In this document: positions 50,278 through 58,953 of the stretch, one piece after another
How positions within the stretch are numbered: position 1 is the first letter of the stretch
How the letters are laid out: every line of letters begins with the position of its first letter
Assembly (NCBI GenBank): GCA_035640355.1
Contig: DASQWI010000001.1
Location: 1 to 64,000, forward strand
Length of the DNA stretch: 64,000 bases
Origin: Actinomycetota bacterium
Lineage (GTDB): Bacteria > Actinomycetota > UBA4738 > HRBIN12
Direction of reading: 5' to 3'
The notes under the pieces: model-generated
Told to the model about the DNA's origin: nothing
The model's database searches: none
The model's input: only the letters and a program-made list of their open reading frames with translations
Translations under genes and position numbers: made by a program

Positions 50278-51039
50278 TCAGTGGACGGTCTCGGCGAGGG
50301 CGATCGCCCCTGTCAGGCCGAGCGTCGTCTCGAGCCGGTACGTCACGCCGTCCTCGGCCCAGATCAGCACGTTCGCGCGGATCAGGAACGTCTCCGCGCC
50401 CTCGTCGGTCAGCACGATCAGCTCGTGCGGCGAGTCGATCCAGAACGCGTCCCGGCCGTCGACCCCGACCATGAGCGAGTCTTCGGACGCCCCTACGTCC
50501 TTGACCAGCGTTCGCTCGTCGCCTCGAACCTGAATCAACATCATCCGCCACGGCGTGCCGGGCAACGCGACCTGGTCGTCCCCTGCGTTCCACGCCAGGA
50601 GCGCGGCTCGACGACCGGAGTCGGTTCGGAAGAGGTACGCCTCGTCCGGGACCGGAGCGGCCGGCGCGCGCACGTCGAAGCGCACGGCGTCGTCGATCTG
50701 CGGAACCGGAATCGGGGATCCGAGTCCCATCGGCCCCAGCGGTGCACCCGACGGAGTGATCTCCTCCCGCAGGCGGATCTCGGCCGCCCCGAGCGTGAGC
50801 CGCGCCGCGAACGCCAGCGCCAGCACCGCGGCGATCCCGACGATCACCAATACGAGCGCGCGTCGTCGGTTCCAAAGCGCCAGCGACGGGAAGGGCGGCC
50901 TGATGTGTGCCTCGCGTTCCTCGTGCAGGCGCGTGACGACCGCCGGTGCGATCGAGGGCGTTCGCGGGAACGCGACGTCTTCCGACATCGCGCTCAGCGC
51001 GAGACCGAGCACCTCGTCCGACAGGCGCGGGTCACTCAT
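50278..51039 (-). CDS. Putative anti-sigma factor / sigma-linked membrane protein
   Basis: A 253-residue protein with a soluble N-terminal segment of about 60 residues, a single transmembrane helix (ALVLVIVGIAAVLALAFAA) and an outside domain of about 170 residues. No zinc-binding anti-sigma motif is visible in the N-terminus, so it is not of the ZAS type. Its ATG at 51039 lies within the 3' end of the upstream sigma-factor gene (overlap of eight bases), which is the arrangement of anti-sigma genes. GTG 51045 is an alternative start. The function as a regulator of the sigma factor is inferred from position and topology. Confidence 0.65.
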   Translation of the reverse strand: MSDPRLSDEVLGLALSAMSEDVAFPRTPSIAPAVVTRLHEEREAHIRPPFPSLALWNRRRALVLVIVGIAAVLALAFAARLTLGAAEIRLREEITPSGAPLGPMGLGSPIPVPQIDDAVRFDVRAPAAPVPDEAYLFRTDSGRRAALLAWNAGDDQVALPGTPWRMMLIQVRGDERTLVKDVGASEDSLMVGVDGRDAFWIDSPHELIVLTDEGAETFLIRANVLIWAEDGVTYRLETTLGLTGAIALAETVH

Positions 51040-51613
51040 CCGCACCCTCCGGCAGCGACAACCCCGGCGGCAGCGCTTCGCGCAGCCGGCCGAGCGCTCG
51101 CGACAGCCTCGACTTCACCGTCCCCGCCCGAACCCCGAGGACTCGCGCGGTCTCGGCCTCCGACAGGTCGAGCAGGTACCGATAGCCGATGACCACACGG
51201 TCTCGTTCGGGCAGCGATTCCAGCGCGGCGAGCAAGGCCGACCGCCTCTCGAGCGCGATGGCCGCGGCGTCGGGGGATGGGGTCGCATCCCCCGGGCCGC
51301 GGAGCTCTGCCTCCCGAAGCACCAACCGGTCGCGACGGCCCGCGGCACGGCGGCGGTTCCGGGCCTCGTTCGAGACGATGCTGAGGATCCACGGGCGGAA
51401 CGGATCTCCGCGACGGAACCGGTCGAGGGCGTAGTAGGCCTTCACGAATGCGTCCTGCGCAGCGTCCTCCGCATCGGCGGCGTTCCGCGCGATGAGGTAG
51501 GCCGCCCGGAACGCCACCTCCCGATACCGTTCGACCAACTCTCCGTACGCGCGGACATCGCCCTCTTGTGCGAGCTCGACGAGCTCGCGCTCTTGCCGTG
51601 GACGACCCTCCAC
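51032..51613 (-). CDS. ECF RNA polymerase sigma factor
   Basis: A 193-residue sigma-70 family protein with region 2 (about 22-90: LVERYREVAFRAAYLIARN and DAEDAAQDAFVKAYYAL) and region 4 (about 128-180: LPERDRVVIGYRYLLDLSE and VRAGTVKSRLSRAL). It would direct RNA polymerase to a small regulon in response to an envelope signal. The start GTG 51613 is weakly supported. It overlaps the putative anti-sigma gene downstream. The signal and regulon are unknown. Confidence 0.9.
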   Translation of the reverse strand: MEGRPRQERELVELAQEGDVRAYGELVERYREVAFRAAYLIARNAADAEDAAQDAFVKAYYALDRFRRGDPFRPWILSIVSNEARNRRRAAGRRDRLVLREAELRGPGDATPSPDAAAIALERRSALLAALESLPERDRVVIGYRYLLDLSEAETARVLGVRAGTVKSRLSRALGRLREALPPGLSLPEGADE

Positions 51614-51689
51614 TACGCCAGGCCTACACCGCCCGACACCGGCCGGTTCCGGCGAGGGCCACGCCCCTCACGGCGGTCGAACGATCGCG

Positions 51690-52577
51690 CTACGTCCCCT
51701 TCGCGCCGTCGCCATCGGCGAACGTCCGCTCGGCGAAACCGCTGATGCCCGCGAGCAGGTTGGTGAACTCCATGGGGATGACGAACTTCGTTGACGGTGA
51801 CGCTCCGATCTGCTTGAGCGCCTCGAGGTACTGCAGGCTCATCGTCTTCGCGTCCACCCGTTGGGCCGAGCTGAAGATCTCGGTGAGAGCGAGCGCGAAG
51901 CCCTCCGCGCGAAGGATCGCGGCCTGCCGGTCGCCCTCGGCGGTCAGGATCGCCGACTGCTTCGTGCCCTCCGCGACGGTGATCGCGGCCTGCTTGGCGC
52001 CGTCGGCCTCGGTCACCACGGCGCGCCGCGTGCGCTCGGCCGACATCTGTCGGGTCATGGCCTCCTGCACCGCGGGCGGCGGGATGATCTCGCGGATCTC
52101 GACGTTCGTGACCTTCACACCCCAGCGCTCGGTGACCTCGTCGAGCTTCACACGCAGGATCTCGTTCATCTGTTCACGCTTGGCGAGCACGTCGTCGAGC
52201 GACATGTCCCCGACTACGGACCGGAGCGTCGTGGCGGCGATGTTCTGCGCCGCGCCGGCGAAGTTCCCCACCTCGATGATCGACATCACCGCGTCGATCA
52301 CGCGGTAGAAGACGATGAAGTCGATCGAGATCGATGCGTTGTCCTCGGTGATGGCAGTCTGGTGCGGGATCTCCAGGTAGAGCTCGCGAAGGTCGACGTA
52401 CACCCCCTTGTCGATGAACGGGATCAGGATCACCAGGCCAGGTCCCTTCGCGCCCAGCGCGCGCCCCAGTCGAAACACCATGATCCGCTGGTACTCGCGC
52501 ACGATGCGGATCGCCTGGGGCAGCAGGATGATGAGCACAAACACCACGACGCCGACGCCGATCGCCAGCGGGATCAC
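51690..52577 (-). CDS. SPFH/slipin (stomatin-like) membrane protein
   Basis: A 295-residue Band 7 protein: an N-terminal hairpin helix (IPLAIGVGVVVFVLIILLP), then the PHB/SPFH domain (FRLGRALGAKGPGLVILIPF, VDLRELYLEIPHQTAITEDN, WGVKVTNVEIREIIPPPAVQ) and a helical C-terminal region of AEG repeats that forms oligomers (EGTKQSAILTAEGDRQAAIL). It resembles slipins that pair with NfeD proteases. GTG 52577 overlaps the stop of the NfeD gene (GTGA). It should assemble membrane microdomains. Confidence 0.92.
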   Translation of the reverse strand: MIPLAIGVGVVVFVLIILLPQAIRIVREYQRIMVFRLGRALGAKGPGLVILIPFIDKGVYVDLRELYLEIPHQTAITEDNASISIDFIVFYRVIDAVMSIIEVGNFAGAAQNIAATTLRSVVGDMSLDDVLAKREQMNEILRVKLDEVTERWGVKVTNVEIREIIPPPAVQEAMTRQMSAERTRRAVVTEADGAKQAAITVAEGTKQSAILTAEGDRQAAILRAEGFALALTEIFSSAQRVDAKTMSLQYLEALKQIGASPSTKFVIPMEFTNLLAGISGFAERTFADGDGAKGT

Positions 52578-53917
52578 GTCTGCCTCCCTTCCACGGGAGC
52601 GGGCGCCGTGGGCGCCGTCTCCTCGATGGGCTCGACCATCAGCTTCAACCCCTCCATCGCGACCACGCGAACCCGATCTCCGCGCGGGGCGGTGCCGCCG
52701 ACGCTCTCGGCCGACCACTCCTCCGCGGCTATGCGCACGACACCGTTCGGCTCCAGATCGCGCACCACCGTTCCCTCCGTGCCGACGAGCTTGTCGCTCC
52801 TCGATACGACGTGCCGCGTTCGGAGCTTCATCGCCGCCCGAACGACGATCAGGAAGAAGAACGCTGCGAAAGCGGCAACCGGAGCGATGACGAGCGGGGA
52901 GACGCGCACGTCCGGAACCGACGAATCGAACAGGAACCACCCGCCGAGCACGAGCGTCACCACGCCGCCGATGGCCGGCGCGCCGATGCCCGGATGCAGG
53001 ATCTCGAGCGCGAAGAACACGACCGAGGCGAGCAGCAACGCCACGCCGATCAGCTGGACCGGCAGCATCCCGAGCGCGACGAGAGAAAGCACCAGCGACA
53101 GACCGCCGATCGTTCCGGCGATGCCACCGGGCACGAAGAACTCGATCGCGATCAGCGCGAGGCCGAGCCAGAAGAAGATGAACGCGAGGTTCGGATCGAG
53201 CAGCGCGTGCAGGATCTGGATGAACGCACCCGGCGGGCGCTCGCGTACCGTGGCCCCGGCGAGTTCGAGTGTGACCTCGCCCCCACCGGCGACATCGACG
53301 ACCGTCCCGTCGATCTCCCGGAACAAGGCCGACTGGCTTTCCGCGATCACGTCGATCACGTCGAGCTCGAACGCCTCCTCGGCGGACGCGCTCGACGACT
53401 CGCGGACGGCGGACTCGGCCCACTCAGCGTTTCGGTCGCGCCGTTCGGCGATGGCGACGATCGATTTCGCCGCGTCGTTCACGGCCTTCTCAGAGGCGAT
53501 CGCGCCGGAGAGCCCGACGGGCTGTGCCGCGCCGACGTTGGTGGCCGGCGCCATCGCCGCGACGTGCGTCGAGAGCAAGATGAATGTTCCCGCCGAGGCC
53601 GCCCGGGCGCCCTCAGGGGAAACGTAGCCGATCACCGGCACGCTCGAGTTCAAGATGGCCTGGGTGATCTGGCGCATCGAGGAAATCAGGCCGCCGGGCG
53701 TATCGATCGTGATGAGGATGGCGGCGGCGCCCTCTTCCTCGGCATCGCCGATCGCGTCCTCGATGTAGTCGGCGACGAACGGGTCGACGACGCCGCGGAG
53801 CTCGAGCTGGACGATCGAACCCCGGAGCTCCTGCTGGGCGCCGGCCGGCGCGGCGACGAACGAACCGGCTGCTGCGGCAAGGCATGCGATTGCGAACGCA
53901 CGCCGAAGCGTTTTCAC
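52574..53917 (-). CDS. NfeD-type membrane serine protease (ClpP-class plus NfeD)
   Basis: A 447-residue protein: signal peptide (1-27, ending AGAQ), then a ClpP-class serine protease domain (about 30-230) with nucleophile S108 in ARAASAGTF and general-base K144 in ASEKAVND, then four or more transmembrane helices (about 230-370) and a C-terminal OB-fold NfeD domain (VGTEGTVVRDLEPNGVVRI). This is the full-length 1510-N type known to cleave stomatin C-termini. It is directly coupled to the slipin gene. GTG 53917 precedes the signal peptide. Confidence 0.9.
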   Translation of the reverse strand: MKTLRRAFAIACLAAAAGSFVAAPAGAQQELRGSIVQLELRGVVDPFVADYIEDAIGDAEEEGAAAILITIDTPGGLISSMRQITQAILNSSVPVIGYVSPEGARAASAGTFILLSTHVAAMAPATNVGAAQPVGLSGAIASEKAVNDAAKSIVAIAERRDRNAEWAESAVRESSSASAEEAFELDVIDVIAESQSALFREIDGTVVDVAGGGEVTLELAGATVRERPPGAFIQILHALLDPNLAFIFFWLGLALIAIEFFVPGGIAGTIGGLSLVLSLVALGMLPVQLIGVALLLASVVFFALEILHPGIGAPAIGGVVTLVLGGWFLFDSSVPDVRVSPLVIAPVAAFAAFFFLIVVRAAMKLRTRHVVSRSDKLVGTEGTVVRDLEPNGVVRIAAEEWSAESVGGTAPRGDRVRVVAMEGLKLMVEPIEETAPTAPAPVEGRQT

Positions 53918-54001
53918 AGCCGCATCATCGCACCGCGTGGGATGATGAGGGCGCGCCCCAAGCTCGCGGCGACCGCCAGTCCGTATACCCGGAGGAGACG
54001 A

Positions 54002-54574
54002 GTGGCCGGACGGCCAGAAGGACCGCTCCTCGCGCGCGAGGAGCAGCAGTTGGTGGAGGGGCTCCTTGCGGGGAACGAGGACGCGGTGCGACAGCTCTAT
54101 GCGCGGTACGCGCGCCCCATCTATACGCTCGGGCTCCGCCTGCTCGGAAGCGCAGAAGCGGCCGAGGAGCTCACCCAGGACGTCTTCCTGGCGGCGTGGC
54201 GCAAAGCCGCCCGGTTCGACCCGACGCGCGGGCGCCTTTCGACGTGGCTCATGACGATCGCACACAACCTCGCGGTCGACCGGCTCCGTAGGGAGACCGG
54301 TGTAACCCGTCCGCACCTCGTTCTGGTGGACGAAGTTCCGGAGCTGCCGACGCCGGGTGAGGACGAGCCGCTCATGGAACGCGATGCCGCGATCCGCGCG
54401 CTTGCGTGTCTGTCGATCGCCGAAAAGCAATTGCTCGCGCGCGCGTACTTCGGCGGGCTCACGGCGCGCGAGATCGCGGAGGCCGACGGGATCCCGCTCG
54501 GAACGGTGAAGACGCGATTGCGAACGGCGCTGATCAAGGTGCGCCGCGCGAATCACGACAAGGAGCGGCCGTGA
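54002..54574 (+). CDS. ECF RNA polymerase sigma factor
   Basis: A 190-residue sigma factor. Region 2 contains LYARYARPIYTLGLRLLGS, AEELTQDVFLAAWRKAARF and STWLMTIAHNLAVDRLRR (about 30-100), and region 4 contains LTAREIAEADGIPLGTVKTR (about 150-170). GTG 54002 has GGAGGAG five bases upstream. It is divergent from the NfeD gene and overlaps the ZAS anti-sigma gene behind it (GTGA at 54571). It resembles SigK-like ECF factors. Confidence 0.9.
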   Translation: MAGRPEGPLLAREEQQLVEGLLAGNEDAVRQLYARYARPIYTLGLRLLGSAEAAEELTQDVFLAAWRKAARFDPTRGRLSTWLMTIAHNLAVDRLRRETGVTRPHLVLVDEVPELPTPGEDEPLMERDAAIRALACLSIAEKQLLARAYFGGLTAREIAEADGIPLGTVKTRLRTALIKVRRANHDKERP

Positions 54575-55347
54575 CCTGTCTCGAGGTCCGGGACCTCCTA
54601 CCGGAGCTCGCGGTCGGGGTCCTTCCCGCTCGCGATCGCGAGGAGGTCGAACGGCACCTGCGCTGGTGCGCCGGCTGCCGCAAGGAGGCGGCCGAGCTCG
54701 GGGACGCGGCGGCGACGGTCGCGTTTGCCCTGCCTCCGGCGGATCTGCCCGATGCGCTTCGGGAGCGCGTGGTTCGTGACGTGAAGGGCGCCGCGGGGGC
54801 CCCACGGAAACCACGGCGCGCCCGCGGCGCAGCCGCCTCCGCCCTCGCCGCAGCTATCGCGTTGGGCAGCCTCGGCTGGGGCGCGGTCATGGCGGACCGG
54901 GCGGGCGAGTTCGAGCAGCGCGCCGCGGAGGCGAATCGCCAACGCACGCAAGCGCTCGAAGCGTTCCAAACGATCCTGGCGAACCCGCTCGTTCCCGAGG
55001 AGGATCTGAACCGCCAGACCCGCCTCGGTCGTTTGACGCCGACCGAGGACGGACTAGGTGGCGGGATGGCGTTGCAACTTCTCTCTCCCAGGATCCTCGA
55101 CTTCTCGCTGGTGATCGTGAACGGCCTCGACCCTCGCGACACCGATCGACTCCCGTACCGCGTCGAGTTCGAGAACGGCGCCGGTGAGGTGGTTCGTGGC
55201 GGCCGCATCGACGAGCTCGACGCGGAAGGTCACGCCGAGGTGTTCCGTCAGTTCGCTAACCGCGACCTGACGGGCTACACGCTCGTGCGCGTCGTCGACG
55301 CCGACGGCGTGGTCGTGCTCGAGGGTCGGGCGGGCGCCGGGATCTAG
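54571..55347 (+). CDS. Zinc-finger (ZAS) anti-sigma factor with RskA-like domain
   Basis: A 258-residue protein. The N-terminal ZAS domain has the HxxxCxxC zinc motif in HLRWCAGC (about residues 28-35). A single membrane helix (about 89-112: ALAAAIALGSLGWGAVMA) follows, then an extracytoplasmic domain with EVVRGGRIDELDAEGHAEVF, typical of RskA-like anti-sigma factors. It should hold the ECF factor encoded upstream inactive until proteolysis; the CPBP or NfeD proteases in this window are possible actors only by inference. Confidence 0.88.
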   Translation: MTCLEVRDLLPELAVGVLPARDREEVERHLRWCAGCRKEAAELGDAAATVAFALPPADLPDALRERVVRDVKGAAGAPRKPRRARGAAASALAAAIALGSLGWGAVMADRAGEFEQRAAEANRQRTQALEAFQTILANPLVPEEDLNRQTRLGRLTPTEDGLGGGMALQLLSPRILDFSLVIVNGLDPRDTDRLPYRVEFENGAGEVVRGGRIDELDAEGHAEVFRQFANRDLTGYTLVRVVDADGVVVLEGRAGAGI

Positions 55348-55366
55348 CCGGCGACCATCCCTCCGA

Positions 55367-56389
55367 TCAGCGCCGCTCGACCGACTGCGTGAAGCTGCCC
55401 GAGAAGTCGATGCCGCCGGAGAACCCCGGGATGCCCTCGAACGTCATCGAGATCTCGAAGTCACCGGCGCCTGTGGTCCGGAGCATCTCCTTCGCGTCGA
55501 GGTCCACGTAGCTCGTCTGGCTGAACTCGCCCTGCCCGCCGTACGAGACCGTCGCGTCCCTGATCGCCCCGATCTCTGCCGGACCCGCGCCAGCGAGCGC
55601 GTCCTCGCCGAGCGCGGAGATCAGCTCGTCGAAGCGCAGCGTGAAGTCCATCGGTACGGTCAACTCGGTGACGATGACGGCCGCCTGCCGGCCATTCACG
55701 TCCTCGTTCCGCTGGTAGGTGCTCGACGCCGTGTACTCGATCGTCCCCTCGCCGAACGGGAACTCCTGGGAGAACTCCTTCTCCCACGAGTCGCCGGGCG
55801 CGACACGGTCGCCCTCGTCGGGCAGGATCGGCGTGAGCTGGCTGGAGCCGGGGAACCCGAAGCCCTGGGTCTGACCGGCACCGCCGAGCGCGAGCCCGCC
55901 GGCGGAGATGACGCGGCCGTCGGGCGCGACCTCGATCTCGATGGGCGGAACCGCGGTCGCCGGCAGCGGGGCGTTGTTCACGACCCCAGACAGCTCGGAG
56001 GTCGTGACCTCGATGGTCGCGACGCCGTCACCGTCGATCGAGCGTACGGTCCACGTCTGCACCTGGCTCATGTCCATCTGCAGTGGCATCTGGCCGAACA
56101 GTTCGGACGACATCTGGCCGTCCATCGTCATGTGGATCGCGTACGTCGCGGTCTGCCCCTGGGTAAACGAGAGCGCGAGAGGTTTGGCGTTCGCCGACTC
56201 GCCGCCCTGCGTCGACACGAGCGCGAACGCGGCAACCCCGAGCGCGAGCACGGCCACGATGGACCCTGCGATGAGTCCTGTCCGGCGCCGGCGCGGCGCC
56301 GGCTGCTCGGGAGGCGCGGGCATCGACCACGACGGCGTCTCCGGTTCAGGCGACGGAACGCTTGGGTTCGTCGGCGTGTACTGGCTCAT
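55367..56389 (-). CDS. Membrane-anchored extracytoplasmic protein of unknown function
   Basis: A 340-residue protein: a proline-rich cytosolic N-terminus (about 1-30, PSVPSPEPETPSW), one transmembrane helix (about 37-58), and an extracellular beta-rich domain of about 270 residues. It contains no cysteine-based motif and resembles actinobacterial DUF6263-like proteins only loosely. ATG 56389 is preferred because GAGGAGGA lies just before it; an ATG at 56425 is in frame. The stop is 19 bases from the convergent anti-sigma gene. Function unknown. Confidence 0.65.
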   Translation of the reverse strand: MSQYTPTNPSVPSPEPETPSWSMPAPPEQPAPRRRRTGLIAGSIVAVLALGVAAFALVSTQGGESANAKPLALSFTQGQTATYAIHMTMDGQMSSELFGQMPLQMDMSQVQTWTVRSIDGDGVATIEVTTSELSGVVNNAPLPATAVPPIEIEVAPDGRVISAGGLALGGAGQTQGFGFPGSSQLTPILPDEGDRVAPGDSWEKEFSQEFPFGEGTIEYTASSTYQRNEDVNGRQAAVIVTELTVPMDFTLRFDELISALGEDALAGAGPAEIGAIRDATVSYGGQGEFSQTSYVDLDAKEMLRTTGAGDFEISMTFEGIPGFSGGIDFSGSFTQSVERR

Positions 56390-56503
56390 CGATTCCTCCT
56401 CGTTGGCGTCCATCGATGGTCCCACAGAGCATCGGCACGCGGGCGTACGGGCCTGAGACGGCCCTCGTCCGCAGACGGCTCCAGATCAGTTCCGGCGACG
56501 TGG

Positions 56504-57526
56504 TCAGGCCGCGAGCGCCTTCGCCAGGAACGCCAACGACCGCGGGTACCGATACTGGATCGACATGTGCCCCGCATCGAACAGCTCGAACGAATGGGAG
56601 ACCCCGATCGCGTCGAGCTCCTTCGAGACGGCGACGGCGCCGTTGTCCAGGTAGTACTCGTCCTTCTTCCCGGCGTCGAGCCAGATCGCTCGCATCGAGC
56701 GAAGCGCATCCGCGTGCAGCGGCACCATCCGAACCGGATCGAGCGCCAGCCAGCGTTCCCACGCCTCCGGGATGAGTCGGCCCGTCGCGACGTCGAACGG
56801 CAGCGTCACCGAACCGTCGGCCTCCGCCGAGTAGCACGCGGCCATGCACCAGTCGTTCAGCAGCGTGCCGTCGTACGGCTTCGTTCCGAACGGCCGGGAT
56901 CGCACGTCCTGCCAGAACCGCTCGTACGAGCCATCGTACTCATCGCGGAGAATCCGCGCGGTCTCGCGAAACTCCGGCAGGTAGCACGCCTCGAACAGCG
57001 CGTCACCGGCGTGCGACGCGAGCGCGCCGAACACGCTCGGCCGCATCATCGGAACGACGAGCGCCCCGTATCCGCCGCTCGACTTCCCCTGGATCCCGCG
57101 GTGGTCGCGGTCGGCGATGGTTCGGAACCGGTCGTCGACGTCCGCGACGACCTCATCGCACAGGAAGTCCTGATACTGACCGGTGCCGGGCGAGTTCAGG
57201 AACTGGCTCCCGCCGAGCGAGGTCCAGCAGTCCACGAGCACCACGATCACGTGGGGTGCGCCGTTCGTCGCGAACAACTCGTCGATCATCTCCGGGTAGC
57301 TCGGACGGAACGCCTCGCGGTTGTTCCACATGTCGACCTGTCCGGTCAGGCCCTGGATCACGTAGACGCACCCGTACCGGCGCTCGGGATCGTCGTCGTA
57401 GCCGGGCGGCGTGTACACCCACAGTGGTCGAACGTGCGGATCGCCGAGCACGTTCCCCTTGAGTGCCTCGCTGTCGAGCTCGAATTGATGGAAACGTCCT
57501 GCGTAGTCGCGACTCCACGGCTGCAC
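56504..57526 (-). CDS. Alpha/beta-hydrolase esterase (Fes/S-formylglutathione-hydrolase-like)
   Basis: A 340-residue putative esterase. The strand RPLWVYTPPGYDDDPERRY is typical of esterase family PF00756. The nucleophile elbow is GKSSGGYGAL (Ser in the first S-S-G), and a DAGHMS motif near the end supplies the His. No signal peptide is seen. GTG 57526 with GAAGGGGGG upstream is preferred over ATG 57586, which would extend into the divergent promoter. Substrates in this family include polar esters, siderophores and mycolates. It is divergent from the sugar nucleotidyltransferase. Confidence 0.78.
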   Translation of the reverse strand: MQPWSRDYAGRFHQFELDSEALKGNVLGDPHVRPLWVYTPPGYDDDPERRYGCVYVIQGLTGQVDMWNNREAFRPSYPEMIDELFATNGAPHVIVVLVDCWTSLGGSQFLNSPGTGQYQDFLCDEVVADVDDRFRTIADRDHRGIQGKSSGGYGALVVPMMRPSVFGALASHAGDALFEACYLPEFRETARILRDEYDGSYERFWQDVRSRPFGTKPYDGTLLNDWCMAACYSAEADGSVTLPFDVATGRLIPEAWERWLALDPVRMVPLHADALRSMRAIWLDAGKKDEYYLDNGAVAVSKELDAIGVSHSFELFDAGHMSIQYRYPRSLAFLAKALAA

Positions 57527-57576
57527 GTGGCCCCCCTTCTCGCTCGTCCGATTTCCTGTTGCCAAACTCGCCCGGC

Positions 57577-57582
57577 TATCAT
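57577..57582 (+). promoter_or_regulatory. -10 box TATCAT, promoter of the nucleotidyltransferase
   Basis: TATCAT, nine bases, then ATG 57592. Confidence 0.5.
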
Positions 57583-57591
57583 CCAAGGCAC

Positions 57592-58941
57592 ATGCCCGGA
57601 GTGTCCGACGTCGTTGGCATCGGCCTGGCGGGCGGGCAGGGTCTCCGAGCCCGGCCGCTCACCCTCAAGGCCCCCGGGTACCTTCGTTCCAAGGCGGCGA
57701 TGTCGTTCCTCGGCCGACGACTGATCCGCTGGGTGATCCAGATCCTGTCGAGCGAAGGGATCAAGGACTACTACGTGATCGCCCACGGTAAGGAGAACCG
57801 TTACCAGATCAAGGTGATGATCGGTTACGGCGAAGGCTTCGGCGTCGACGTGAAGTACTCACCGGTCAAGTACGACGCGCTGTCGACTGGGAGTGCCGAC
57901 TCCACCCTCCGGATGATCGACTACTGGGACATCAACGGTCCGGCACTCGTATTTCCAACTGACTCGATCATCGACTTCGATCTGGCGCCGATGCTGCAGG
58001 CCCACCAGAAGACCGACGCCATCGCCACGATCGCCGCGATGACACGTGAGCCGGACGAGGTGGCCGAGAAGTATGGCGTGATGCTGGCCGACGAGGACCG
58101 GCGGATCTCCGACTTCGTCGAGAAGCCGACACTGGCCGACCTCCGCGAGCACTTCCACGCCGAGAGCGACGAGCAATTCCGCCAGATGCCGCTCATGACC
58201 AACGCCGGTTTCTACCTCGTCGACGCCTCGCGCCTTCGGAAGCTCGCCAGCCATCCGGACATCCAGCGCTTGCGCGAGCGCCGGTTGGACTTCGGCAAGG
58301 ATCTGTTGCCATGGCTCGTCGGGCACGGTCACCGCGTGCACGCGTTCCCGGTTCGGCGGATCGGCGACCTCGGGAACGTGCAGGACTTCATCGAGACTAT
58401 GTTCGAGGTTCTCGACGGGCGGTTCGAATCCGTCGACCGGCTCCTCGGTCCGCCGTACGACGCGGATCGGCACGTTTGGATCGAGCCGGAGACGCTCGCG
58501 ATGCGCGACTCAACGAGCGGCAAGTCACTCGCGGAGAAGCTCAGCGACGGCTCGGTCGAGATCGGACCCGCGGTCCGGATCGGACGGTTCTGCGAGATCC
58601 ATCCCGGCGTGCGCATCTCCGGCTCGAACCTCGACGACGACATCGAAGTGCAGCGGGACGCGGTGATCGAGCGGTCACAGATCCGCGACGGAGCGATCAT
58701 CGGCCCGTCGGCGCGGATCGTCGAGGCCGTCGTCGGTTCGATGACGGAGGTGCGCTCGGAGCCGTTCCACCCCACGACGATCGAGGGTTTCGTGGCGCTC
58801 GGCGACGAGGTCACGGTCTATCCGGGCGTGCGGCTGGCGAACGAGGTGGCGATCTACCCCCGCCTGAAATTGCCTTCGGACATCAGGATCCCCGAGGGCA
58901 CGGACGTCACCGGGCCGGCCGACGTCCTCCGATACCTGTAG
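57592..58941 (+). CDS. NDP-sugar pyrophosphorylase-like nucleotidyltransferase with left-handed helix repeats
   Basis: A 449-residue two-domain enzyme. The N-terminal domain (1-270) has the nucleotide-binding signature LAGGQGLRARPLTLKAPG, then VFPTDSIID (metal/sugar site) and VEKPTLADL. The C-terminal half (about 320-449) has isoleucine/valine-rich hexapeptide repeats typical of left-handed beta-helices. In the canonical signature GGxGTRLxPLT is followed by PKP; here the T is replaced by L and PKP by a longer PGYLRSKAAMSF, so the substrate may differ from glucose-1-phosphate. It is divergent from the esterase. The LLM gene follows 12 bases downstream. Confidence 0.82.
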   Translation: MPGVSDVVGIGLAGGQGLRARPLTLKAPGYLRSKAAMSFLGRRLIRWVIQILSSEGIKDYYVIAHGKENRYQIKVMIGYGEGFGVDVKYSPVKYDALSTGSADSTLRMIDYWDINGPALVFPTDSIIDFDLAPMLQAHQKTDAIATIAAMTREPDEVAEKYGVMLADEDRRISDFVEKPTLADLREHFHAESDEQFRQMPLMTNAGFYLVDASRLRKLASHPDIQRLRERRLDFGKDLLPWLVGHGHRVHAFPVRRIGDLGNVQDFIETMFEVLDGRFESVDRLLGPPYDADRHVWIEPETLAMRDSTSGKSLAEKLSDGSVEIGPAVRIGRFCEIHPGVRISGSNLDDDIEVQRDAVIERSQIRDGAIIGPSARIVEAVVGSMTEVRSEPFHPTTIEGFVALGDEVTVYPGVRLANEVAIYPRLKLPSDIRIPEGTDVTGPADVLRYL

Positions 58942-58944
58942 CGT
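58939..58944 (+). promoter_or_regulatory. -10-like box TAGCGT at the start of the LLM gene
   Basis: TAGCGT includes the TAG stop of the nucleotidyltransferase and lies nine bases before ATG 58954; it could make the LLM gene independently transcribed. Confidence 0.4.
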
Positions 58945-58953
58945 TCGCGTTCG

